In this document: positions 25,627 to 32,761 of the stretch, piece by piece
Layout: the number at the start of each line of letters is the position of its first letter
How positions within the stretch are numbered: the stretch's first letter is position 1
Notes under the pieces: model-generated
Seen by the model: only the letters and a program-made list of their open reading frames with translations
Told to the model about the DNA's origin: nothing
The model's database searches: none
NCBI GenBank assembly: GCA_009694305.1
Contig: SHVL01000024.1
Span: 1-39,144, forward strand
Direction: 5' to 3'
Length of the DNA: 39,144 bases
Source of the DNA: Thermoleophilia bacterium
GTDB taxonomy: Bacteria > Actinomycetota > Thermoleophilia > Gaiellales > Gaiellaceae
Translations under genes and position numbers: made by a program

Positions 25627-26886
25627 ATGGACGGGCAGGAGGTTCTCCGCGACATCGGCCTGATCCTCGGTGCCGGACTGCTGGCCGTGCCCGTCGCCTC
25701 GCTGTTGCGGATCCCCGTGATGCTCGTGCTCGTCGGGGCCGGTGCGCTCGTCGGACCCTCGGTGCTCGGTCTCGTCGAGAACCCACTCGACGGGATCGGC
25801 GCACAACTCGTATTCACCCTCGGTGTCTCGCTGATCCTCTTCCACGGAGGGCTCCAGATCTCGCTGCGCGTGATCTCGCGTACCGCGTTTGGGCTCGGCA
25901 TGCTCGTGCTGCCCGGCGTCCTCATCACCGCGCTGATCGTGGCCACCGTCACGGCGCCGGTGTTCTCCGTGCCGTTCACGGTGGCGCTGCTGATCGGCGC
26001 CGTCCTCGCTGCGACCGACCCGGCAATCCTGATCCCGTTGTTCGACCGCCTTCGTCTTCGCCCGAAGATCTCCCAGACCGTGATCGCCGAGTCGGCGTTC
26101 AACGACCCCACCGGCACGATTCTCGCGCTCGCCATCGCAACCGCCATCGTCGGTGGCGGTGTCACGATGTCCGACACCGTTCTCGCCTTCGGGCAGAGTC
26201 TTGCGGTCGGCGCGCTCTTCGGTCTCGGCGGCGGTCTTCTGCTGGCACTGATGCTCTCGTCCCACAGAGTCGGGATCTGGCGTGAGTCGCCCGCCGTTGC
26301 CGTCCTCGCGCTCGTCTCTCTCGAGTACTTCACTGCAGACGAGTTCGGCGGCTCGTCCTATCTTGCCGCGTTCGTGATGGGGCTCGTCGTCGCCAACTCC
26401 GATCTCTTCGGGATTCGTCGCAACCTGGAGCACACCGGCAAGCTCAAGTCGTTCATGGATCAGGTCGCGGAGATCGCGGTGCTTGCGGTGTTCGTCACGC
26501 TGGGAATCAACCTCCCCTTCGCGGCTCTGCAGGAGTATTTCTGGGGTGGGCTCGTCGTGATGGCCGTCTTCATCTTCGTGGCGCGTCCCGTGACCGTGCT
26601 CGTCTGTCTCCTGCCAGACCGGCGCGGCAAGTGGACATGGCAGGAGCTCGTGTTTCTCTCCTGGTGCCGTGAAACGGGGGTCGTTCCTGCGGCGATCGCG
26701 AGCCTGCTGCTCGCCCGGCAGGTCGAGGGTGCGGAGATCGCGGTCGCCCTCGTGGCGATGGCGATCGTCGTTACGCTCCTGCTCCAGGCGACGACTGCCG
26801 GCCTGCTCGCCCGTCGGCTCGGCCTCATCGAGGGTGGCGCCCTGCTTTCCTCGGGCCCGGAGGTCGGCCGGTCGCTGCGCGGGTGA
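25627..26886 (+). CDS. CPA-family sodium(potassium)/proton antiporter
   Basis: A 419-residue membrane protein with about 12 hydrophobic helices, of the cation:proton antiporter (NhaP/KefC-like) superfamily. The two unwound-helix motifs are present: AATDPAILIPLF near 128-139 and the ion-binding ESAFNDPTGTI near 155-165 (the ND pair). It ends soon after the last helix with no RCK/TrkA regulatory domain, so ion selectivity is not predictable. It starts 30 nt after the VOC gene; the upstream AAGGAG (25615-25620) is a plausible ribosome binding site. A gene remnant on the other strand begins at its 3' end. Confidence 0.92.
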   Translation: MDGQEVLRDIGLILGAGLLAVPVASLLRIPVMLVLVGAGALVGPSVLGLVENPLDGIGAQLVFTLGVSLILFHGGLQISLRVISRTAFGLGMLVLPGVLITALIVATVTAPVFSVPFTVALLIGAVLAATDPAILIPLFDRLRLRPKISQTVIAESAFNDPTGTILALAIATAIVGGGVTMSDTVLAFGQSLAVGALFGLGGGLLLALMLSSHRVGIWRESPAVAVLALVSLEYFTADEFGGSSYLAAFVMGLVVANSDLFGIRRNLEHTGKLKSFMDQVAEIAVLAVFVTLGINLPFAALQEYFWGGLVVMAVFIFVARPVTVLVCLLPDRRGKWTWQELVFLSWCRETGVVPAAIASLLLARQVEGAEIAVALVAMAIVVTLLLQATTAGLLARRLGLIEGGALLSSGPEVGRSLRG

Positions 26887-27129
26887 CGTCTCCGGTGTGG
26901 TCGGCGACCCGGCTGTCGATGTGATCCCACCCGTCCAGCAGCCAGGTGTCCAGGTCGGCGGCGGTGGGTTCGACGTTGAGGTGGAAGACGATCCGTACTT
27001 CGGGCTGGCCGGTCGCGTCAACCTCGCGTATGTGGTTGCGCAACGGTGTGGTGATCCGGGGTGCGACAGAGCGCCACTACGTCCTCGGGGGTAGGGATGC
27101 GGGCGAGAAGATTTCCTGCCAAGTGCCAG
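26887..27129 (-). pseudogene. Frameshifted remnant of an unknown gene
   Basis: On the minus strand, 27129 to about 27075 reads WHLAGNLLARIPTPEDVVAL in one frame. A second frame (27070 to 26887) then reads APRITTPLRNHIREVDATGQ and continues through EVRIVFHLNVEP and DTWLLDGWDHID. Both look like real protein rather than a shadow, and the second frame has a stop just upstream and no good start of its own. The simplest reading is a small gene with a single frame break near 27070. I do not recognise the family. Beyond this, 27130-27323 shows nothing I can support. Confidence 0.4.
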
Positions 27130-27323
27130 CGACGTTCAGTCCGGCGTTGAATCAGTTGCGGCCCGGGCGAAGGCCATCAGGATCAGACGACTTCCGCGGC
27201 CATCCGCCCCGCCGTCGTCATCTGACCAACAGAAAAGGACATGCTCTCCGACCAATCGTGGCCGCGACAGGGCAGACCCGGTGCCTAACGAATGCCCCTA
27301 CGCGCAGGCAGCCCACGCACAAA

Positions 27324-27351
27324 GGGGCCCCCGGCCGAGACCGGGAGCCCC
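27324..27351 (-). terminator. Hairpin terminator after the secreted repeat-protein gene
   Basis: An 11-bp stem with one mismatch (GGGGCCCCCGG / CCGGGAGCCCC) and a 6-nt loop sits 15 nt after the stop at 27366. On the minus strand it is followed by only a short T run (CCCCTTTG), so it is a weak intrinsic terminator candidate. Confidence 0.5.
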
Positions 27352-27365
27352 GTCGCCCAGTTCTC

Positions 27366-28109
27366 CTACGACTGGTTGTTCTGGTGGGTCTCCTGCGCCT
27401 TCGGCTCTCGGTCGGCGACGCGCCGGGCGGGGGTCGCTTCCACCTCGGCGAGGCTCAGATCGCGGGCTGCCCTGATGCGAATCAGGATCCGGTCACCGAC
27501 CTTGAGCCCCGATGCGTCGATCACCGTCGGGATGCGTTGCGCCCAGTGGAGGAACACCGTCTCCGGGCCCGTCGTGAACGTCTGGTCTGCGGGTTGCCCG
27601 ATCAGCAGCTTCAGTGCGTGCCGGTTCCCGCCCTTGACGGTGATCGTCACCTTGCCATCTGCGGTCGAGACGAGGACGCCACGGAAGAGGTACAGCTGTC
27701 CGGACGGCCTGTTCAACGTCTGCCCGCGGTCGGCCACCGTGGCGGCCGGCCTGGCCCTGATCGTGTCCAGGGTGGCCTCGCGATTCGAGCGGACGTTCAC
27801 CGTCACGTAGTCGTTCGTTGCGAGATCGGCGATGCCCACGACGGTGGGAATCCCGCCCGCCCACTTCAGGAAGACCGTCTTGTCGTCGGTGGCGAACGTC
27901 TGCACCTGACTCTGCCCGAGGAGCGAGTGGAGAGCCGGGCCGTTGCCGTTCTCGACGGAGATGGTCACCGAGGAGCCGGTCGTGCTCTGAACCTGTCCGA
28001 CGTAGCGGAAGAGTGTTTTGCCGCCCGGTCCTCCGGCGAATGCAGCGGTTGTCGCTACGAGAGCCGCCGCTACGGCGGCGAGGGCTACGATGAATGTCGA
28101 GCGCTTCAT
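27366..28109 (-). CDS. Secreted protein with two tandem beta-rich repeats
   Basis: A 247-residue protein with a Sec signal peptide (MKRSTFIVALAAVAAALVATTAAFAGG). The mature part is two ~100-residue repeats, each running from FRYVGQV/LFRGVLV through VTI(S/T)V...GN, a short Leu-rich segment, QTF(A/T)T, TVFL(K/H)WA, GIPTV/RIPTV and a final strand ending VADRE or similar. This is an internal duplication of a DUF5666-like beta module. It has a strong ribosome binding site (AGGAAGGA before ATG). It lies just after the histidine kinase gene with its own likely promoter: TAGTGT at 28147-28152 and a 23-bp direct-repeat box at 28183-28205 inside the kinase 3' end. It is inferred to be a target of the adjacent two-component system. 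Function is unknown. Confidence 0.8.
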   Translation of the reverse strand: MKRSTFIVALAAVAAALVATTAAFAGGPGGKTLFRYVGQVQSTTGSSVTISVENGNGPALHSLLGQSQVQTFATDDKTVFLKWAGGIPTVVGIADLATNDYVTVNVRSNREATLDTIRARPAATVADRGQTLNRPSGQLYLFRGVLVSTADGKVTITVKGGNRHALKLLIGQPADQTFTTGPETVFLHWAQRIPTVIDASGLKVGDRILIRIRAARDLSLAEVEATPARRVADREPKAQETHQNNQS

Positions 28110-28142
28110 GTCAATGTCCTTCCTGTTGGGTGCGATGTCATT

Positions 28143-29552
28143 TCAGACACTAGGAGGGACGTGTTCGCCGGATTTCAGCGCTGCGTAAGCCGTACGTAAA
28201 GCGTGCGGCCCGGAACTGTGGGCTGGAAGTGTGGCGGGGTCGAGCACGAGGCTGAATGTCGATCCGGCACCGGGCGTGCTCTCGACGGTGACCCGGCCAC
28301 CCATTGCGTCTGCCAGTTCCGCAACGATCGCGAGGCCGAGTCCCGTCCCGACGGGCCGGTCGGCGCCGTAGCGATCCCACAGATAGAAACGCTCGAACGC
28401 GCGCGCGAGATCATCGGCCGCAAGTCCGGGGCCGTCGTCTACGACCGACAGCCTTCCCGCGGCGGCCTCGATCACTACCGTTCCTCCGCGCGGGGTGCAG
28501 CGGATTGCGTTCTCGGTGAGGTTGGAGAGGGCCTGCAGGGTGCGGCCGGCATCGGCGATCGCTCCGGCACCCGGCTCGACCCTGCTTTCCAGGCATACCC
28601 CGTAGAGCCGGGCATCGTGGGCGTGTCGGGCGACTGCCTCGTCGGCCACGGAGCCGAGGTCAACGGGGCCGAGCACGACGTCGAACGAGCGGCGGCGGAG
28701 GCGGGCGAGGTCGAGAAGATCGCGAATCAGCCGTTCGAGGCGCCGGGTCTCCCGCTCGATCACCTCCCCGGCGCGCTCCGGTGACACGATGCCGTCGCTG
28801 AGGCCCTCGGCATGACCCCGGATAGCCGTCAGTGGCGTCTTCAGCTCGTGACTGACCGAGAGGAGGAACGCACGTTCGGCATCCTGCGCCCGATGGAGCT
28901 CCTGCGAGAGCTCGTTGAACGACGAGGCGAGCTGGCGGAGCTCCGTCGATCCCTCGACCGGGAGGGGATCAGGGTTGTCGCCCTCGGCCAACAGCCTGCT
29001 TGCCGCGGCAACGCGTGTCACGGGACGGGCGACGGCCCGGGCGAGCAGGAACGCGACACCCGCGGCAAGCAGAAGGCCGAGGAGGGCGGCGAGCGCCAGG
29101 CCCAGCAGAAAAGGCGTCCAGTCGGCCGACTGGTTACGAGCTGACCGCAGGAGCACGATCGCGTCGCCACCCGCGAGCCGGGCGGCGTACCGGAACGGCT
29201 CGCCGCGCACATCGACCGTGCCGTCCGCACGTCCGGTTTCCCGCAGCCGAGCTGCAGCCGGGCCGGGGAGGAGCAGCTCCGCCTGCACGGGCGTGAGGAT
29301 CGCGAGGCGTTCCTCCTCGGTGGCGAGAAACCGGCCGATCTCGCTGTTGCGCCGCGGTAACGGGCTCGCCACGTGTTGGGCTGCAATCAGGTTCACCTGG
29401 CGCGTCAGGGCACGTAGCGCGTCCTCGTCGAGCGAGCGCCTCGTCAGTGCCAGGCCGACGACGAGTACGACGACTATCGAGACGGCAACGGTGGCGGCCA
29501 TCCCCACGAAGAGCCGTGCTCGCAGCCTGCGCGGCCCGTGCAGGCGGCTCAA
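28143..29552 (-). CDS. Sensor histidine kinase (HAMP, HisKA, HATPase)
   Basis: A 469-residue inner-membrane kinase. The first membrane helix is near residues 15-37, an extracytoplasmic sensor region runs to ~145, and a second helix (LGLALAALLGLLLAAGVAFLL) follows. Then come a HAMP linker, the H-box FLLSVSHELKTPLTAIRGH with the phosphorylated His near 235, the N-box NLTENAIRCT, G1 VDDGPGLA, the F-box and G2 GTGLGLAIV. It belongs to the EnvZ/MprB-like class. Its start overlaps the response regulator stop by 4 nt. The small sensor domain and the two secreted proteins in the same locus suggest that it monitors the cell envelope (inference). The 3' end of the coding sequence contains a regulator box. 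Confidence 0.94.
   Translation of the reverse strand: MSRLHGPRRLRARLFVGMAATVAVSIVVVLVVGLALTRRSLDEDALRALTRQVNLIAAQHVASPLPRRNSEIGRFLATEEERLAILTPVQAELLLPGPAAARLRETGRADGTVDVRGEPFRYAARLAGGDAIVLLRSARNQSADWTPFLLGLALAALLGLLLAAGVAFLLARAVARPVTRVAAASRLLAEGDNPDPLPVEGSTELRQLASSFNELSQELHRAQDAERAFLLSVSHELKTPLTAIRGHAEGLSDGIVSPERAGEVIERETRRLERLIRDLLDLARLRRRSFDVVLGPVDLGSVADEAVARHAHDARLYGVCLESRVEPGAGAIADAGRTLQALSNLTENAIRCTPRGGTVVIEAAAGRLSVVDDGPGLAADDLARAFERFYLWDRYGADRPVGTGLGLAIVAELADAMGGRVTVESTPGAGSTFSLVLDPATLPAHSSGPHALRTAYAALKSGEHVPPSV
28183..28205 (-). promoter_or_regulatory. Predicted response-regulator box upstream of the secreted repeat protein
   Basis: On the minus strand this reads CACGCTTTAC-N5-GCTTACGC, a direct repeat of YTTAC with an 11-bp period as bound by OmpR/PhoB-type dimers. 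It is identical outside the 5-nt spacer to the box at 30826-30848. A TAGTGT -10-like element lies 30 bp downstream. Confidence 0.65.
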
Positions 29553-30232
29553 CTCGCGACCTTGTATCCCGAGCCACGCACGGTGCGGATGAGATCCGGC
29601 CGATCCAGCTTCCGCCGCAGCTGGGCGACGTGCACGTCCACCGTCCGCGTGCCTCCGGGAAACGAGAGGCCCCAGACGCGCTCGAGCAGGCGCTCGCGGG
29701 ACATCACGATGCCAGGGTGCGTGAGAAGGTATGCGAGGAGATCGAACTCCCTGCCGGTGAGCTCGATCTGCCGGCCGGCGACGGAGACCGTTCGACCACC
29801 GTGCTCGAGTGAGATGTCACCCGTGACGACCGTCGCTTCCGCCTCTTCGGGCTCGGCCCGGCGGAGCACCGCCCGGATCCGGGCAACGAGCTCACGCGGT
29901 GAGAACGGCTTCGTCACGTAGTCGTCGGCGCCGAGCTCGAGCCCTACGATGCGATCGACCTCCTCGTCGCGTGCGGTCACGATGACGACGGGGAGTGCCG
30001 AGCTTTCGCGGATGGCACGGCACAGGTCGAGGCCATCGGCATCGGGAAGCTGGAGGTCGAGGATGGCGAGGCGAAACTCGTTGCGCTCGAGCGCGAGCAG
30101 CGCGTCGGCGCCACGGGAGACCCACATCACTCCGAACCCCTCCCGCTCGAGGTAGGTGCGGACAAGCGTCGCGATGTCCTCCTCGTCCTCGACGAGCAGA
30201 ATCGTGCCGCGCCGAGGTGCCCCGGCGGTCAC
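29549..30232 (-). CDS. OmpR-family response regulator
   Basis: A 227-residue two-component regulator. The receiver domain (~10-125) has the acidic pair ED at 15-16, phospho-acceptor Asp59 (LAILDLQLPD) and the conserved Lys in VTKPFSPREL. The winged-helix DNA-binding domain of the Trans_reg_C type covers ~135-225 (ELTGREFDLLAYLLTHPG ... RTVDVHVAQLRRKL). It overlaps the upstream secreted-protein gene and the downstream kinase gene by 4 nt each, giving a tightly coupled three-gene operon. The two direct-repeat boxes nearby have the geometry expected for its dimer, so autoregulation is likely. GTG start. Confidence 0.95.
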   Translation of the reverse strand: MTAGAPRRGTILLVEDEEDIATLVRTYLEREGFGVMWVSRGADALLALERNEFRLAILDLQLPDADGLDLCRAIRESSALPVVIVTARDEEVDRIVGLELGADDYVTKPFSPRELVARIRAVLRRAEPEEAEATVVTGDISLEHGGRTVSVAGRQIELTGREFDLLAYLLTHPGIVMSRERLLERVWGLSFPGGTRTVDVHVAQLRRKLDRPDLIRTVRGSGYKVAS

Positions 30233-30783
30233 GCCCTCGCGCGCTTGAGCACGTTGACCGTCCTTGCCGTCTCGCCGTCCCGGTAGCGCACGACGACGAG
30301 CGCCCCCGGGCGGGCCTGCGACCAGGCTCCCGGAAGCCCGCGGAACCGGAAGACCGTTCCCACGTCGAGGGGAATCGTGGCGGTGCCCTCCGGGGTGTAA
30401 AGCGTGATCGCGCCCTTACCGAGCGAGGCCACGACCCCGCGACGGATGATGATGACGGGGCGACCGACGACCCGGATCACGACCGCGGCGTTTCCGCCGT
30501 CGTGCGTGACCGTCGCGACGTAGCCGGGCCGGATAGCGGTGAGCGTGGCGCGCCTGCCGTTGAGCTTCACTCTGGTTGCCGGTGAGATGGCGAACGAGGC
30601 AACGCTCCCGTCGAGGGCGCGCAACTCGATCCGGGCTGCGTCGATCGACTGGACGATGCCGCGGTCCTCCCCGAGGCCGGCGGTGGCTGCGGCCCCGACG
30701 GCGGGGAGGGCGAGAGCCAGAACGGTGCCCGCGACCATCAGCACGGGCAGCAGGCGCAGCAGGCGCAGCGGGCGGAGTGTCAT
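30229..30783 (-). CDS. Secreted DUF5666-like protein leading the two-component operon
   Basis: A 184-residue protein with an N-terminal signal peptide or anchor (LLRLLPVLMVAGTVLALALPAVGAAA) followed by a beta-rich domain: GIVQSIDAARIELRALDGSVASFAISPATRVKLNG and a second similar unit. This pattern is typical of DUF5666-like modules and related in style to the repeats of the secreted protein at 27366. It is the first gene of the operon and overlaps the regulator gene by 4 nt, so the periplasmic or surface protein and its regulator are translationally coupled. It could be a sensed partner or an accessory of the kinase (inference). The operon promoter region holds a regulator box at 30826-30848. 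Confidence 0.75.
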   Translation of the reverse strand: MTLRPLRLLRLLPVLMVAGTVLALALPAVGAAATAGLGEDRGIVQSIDAARIELRALDGSVASFAISPATRVKLNGRRATLTAIRPGYVATVTHDGGNAAVVIRVVGRPVIIIRRGVVASLGKGAITLYTPEGTATIPLDVGTVFRFRGLPGAWSQARPGALVVVRYRDGETARTVNVLKRARA

Positions 30784-30825
30784 GCGTGCATTCTTACGGG
30801 TATCGGTTAGCCCGTGATGGTGCCG

Positions 30826-30848
30826 GCGTAAGCGCCGTGTAAAGCGTG
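30826..30848 (-). promoter_or_regulatory. Predicted response-regulator box upstream of the two-component operon
   Basis: On the minus strand this reads CACGCTTTAC-N5-GCTTACGC, matching the box at 28183-28205 in all 18 positions outside the spacer. It lies 30 bp before an AAGAAT -10-like hexamer (30790-30795), the same distance as at the other box. It also sits 29 bp from the -10-like hexamer of divergent typA. Confidence 0.65.
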
Positions 30849-30877
30849 TTCTCGGCGGTGTTCGGAGGCTCGGCGGC

Positions 30878-30883
30878 TACCCT
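30878..30883 (+). promoter_or_regulatory. -10-like hexamer for typA
   Basis: TACCCT lies 6 nt before GTG 30890, the same hexamer and spacing as at the M20 and acyl-CoA synthetase genes. Confidence 0.45.
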
Positions 30884-30889
30884 CTTCCG

Positions 30890-32722
30890 GTGTCCACGCG
30901 CGATGCCATCCGGAACGTCGCCATCGTGGCGCACGTTGACCACGGGAAAACAACCCTCGTTGACGCCATGTTGTGGCAGTCCGGGACGTTCCGGGCCAAC
31001 CAGGCCGTTGCCGAGCGGGTGATGGACTCGATGGATCTCGAACGCGAGAAGGGCATCACGATCCTCGCGAAGAACACCGCGGTCAGGTACGGCGCCACGA
31101 AGATCAACATCATCGACACGCCGGGCCACGCAGATTTCGGCGGCGAGGTGGAGCGCGGCCTGCGCATGGTAGACGGCGTTCTGCTGCTCGTTGACGCGAG
31201 CGAGGGGCCGCTGCCACAGACGCGGTTCGTCCTCCGTAAGGCGCTCGAGGCGCACCTGCGCGTGATCCTCGTCGTCAACAAGGTCGATCGACCCGATGCG
31301 CGGGTGGAGGAGGTCGTGAACGAGGTCTACGAGCTCTTTCTCGATCTCGACGCCGACGAGAGCCAGATCGAGTTCCCCATCGTCTACTGCAATGCGAAGG
31401 CCGGGAAGGCCGGGCTGAAGGTCGATGAGCTCGCAGACGACCTGCGGCCGCTGCTCGACCTCCTGCTCGAGACGATTCCCGCGCCGACCTACGAGGAGGG
31501 CCATCCCCTGCAGGCCCTCGTCACGAATCTCGATGCCTCGTCGTACGTTGGCCGGCTGGCAATCTGCCGGGTCCGGAACGGCACGATCAGCAAGGGCCAG
31601 CAGGTCGCCTGGTGCCGGGCCGACGGCACCGTCGAACGCGCCAGGGTCACCGAGCTCTATGTCACCGAGGCGCTCGATCGCGTCGAGGCCGCCGACGCCG
31701 GGCCGGGCGACATCGTTGCGGTTGCCGGAATCCCCGAGGTGACGATCGGCGAGACGCTCGCCGATTTCGACGACCCGCGGCCACTGCCGGTGGAGCAGGT
31801 AGACGAGCCGTCGCTCTCGATGACGTTCGGGATCAATACCTCGCCGCTCGCCGGCCTCGAGGGCTCGCGACTCACGGCGAGCCAGGTCAAGAGCAGGCTC
31901 GACGCGGAGCTGATCGGCAACGTCTCGCTCCGGGTGCTCCCGACGGAGCGACCGGACACCTGGGAGGTGCAGGGCCGTGGCGAGCTGCAGCTCGCCGTTC
32001 TCGTCGAGTTGATGAGGCGCGAGGGTTTCGAGATCACCGTCGGCAAGCCGCAGGTTGTGACGAAGGAGGTCAACGGCAAGGTGCACGAGCCGGTCGAGCG
32101 GCTCGCCATCGACGCGCCCGAGGAGTACATCGGTGTGCTCACGCAGTTGCTCGCCCTCCGGAAGGGCCGGATGGAGCAGATGGTCAACCACGGCACCGGC
32201 TGGGTCCGGCTCGAGTACCTCGTGCCGGCACGCGCCCTGATCGGCTTCCGCACGGAGTTTCTCACCGAGACGCGTGGCACCGGGATCCTGCACCACGTTT
32301 TCGACCGCTACGAGCCCTGGTACGGCGAGCTTCGCACGCGGCCGAGTGGCTCTCTCGTCGCCGACCGGCAGGGCCCGACGACCGGATTTGCGATCTCGAA
32401 CCTGCAGGAGCGCGGAAAGCTCTTTGTCGGCCCCGGGGTCGGCGTCTACGAGGGGATGATCGTGGGCGAGAACGCGCGCTCCGAGGACATGGACGTGAAC
32501 GCGACCAAGGAGAAGAAGCTCACGAACATGCGCGCGTCGAGCTCGGATGAGCTCGTGCGGCTGATCCCGCCAACTCTGCTCTCGCTCGAGCAGGCGCTCG
32601 AGTTCATCCGTGAGGACGAGTGTGTGGAGGTAACGCCCATCTCGATCCGGTTGCGCAAGGTCGAGCTGGCAGCGGGGAAGCGGCAGCAGCTCTCGAGCCG
32701 GAAGGCTCGAGGGCTGGCGTAG
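30890..32722 (+). CDS. typA: Ribosome-associated GTPase TypA/BipA
   Basis: A 610-residue translational GTPase of the TypA/BipA family, which binds 70S ribosomes and helps 50S assembly and stress growth. G1 AHVDHGKTT is at 14-22, G2 is in the EREKGITIL switch, G3 [13 protein letters not shown]4 NKVDRPDA and G5 CNAKAG. Domains II, III, V and the BipA-specific C-terminal domain follow (ending near [21 protein letters not shown]). Length fits the family (~605-615). The GTG start is supported by TACCCT six nt upstream. It is divergent from the two-component operon. Confidence 0.97.
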   Translation: MSTRDAIRNVAIVAHVDHGKTTLVDAMLWQSGTFRANQAVAERVMDSMDLEREKGITILAKNTAVRYGATKINIIDTPGHADFGGEVERGLRMVDGVLLLVDASEGPLPQTRFVLRKALEAHLRVILVVNKVDRPDARVEEVVNEVYELFLDLDADESQIEFPIVYCNAKAGKAGLKVDELADDLRPLLDLLLETIPAPTYEEGHPLQALVTNLDASSYVGRLAICRVRNGTISKGQQVAWCRADGTVERARVTELYVTEALDRVEAADAGPGDIVAVAGIPEVTIGETLADFDDPRPLPVEQVDEPSLSMTFGINTSPLAGLEGSRLTASQVKSRLDAELIGNVSLRVLPTERPDTWEVQGRGELQLAVLVELMRREGFEITVGKPQVVTKEVNGKVHEPVERLAIDAPEEYIGVLTQLLALRKGRMEQMVNHGTGWVRLEYLVPARALIGFRTEFLTETRGTGILHHVFDRYEPWYGELRTRPSGSLVADRQGPTTGFAISNLQERGKLFVGPGVGVYEGMIVGENARSEDMDVNATKEKKLTNMRASSSDELVRLIPPTLLSLEQALEFIREDECVEVTPISIRLRKVELAAGKRQQLSSRKARGLA

Positions 32723-32749
32723 GTCGGCGGCGGATTTGATCGAGTGACG

Positions 32750-32755
32750 TACCCT
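32750..32755 (+). promoter_or_regulatory. -10-like hexamer for the acyl-CoA synthetase
   Basis: TACCCT is 6 nt before GTG 32762. This argues for that codon as the start instead of GTG 32744, which lies upstream of the hexamer. Confidence 0.45.
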
Positions 32756-32761
32756 GTCGCC

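Noticed and set aside
25495-27021. 508-codon minus-strand open frame
   Set aside because: Opposite the antiporter; highly charged shadow translation without motifs.
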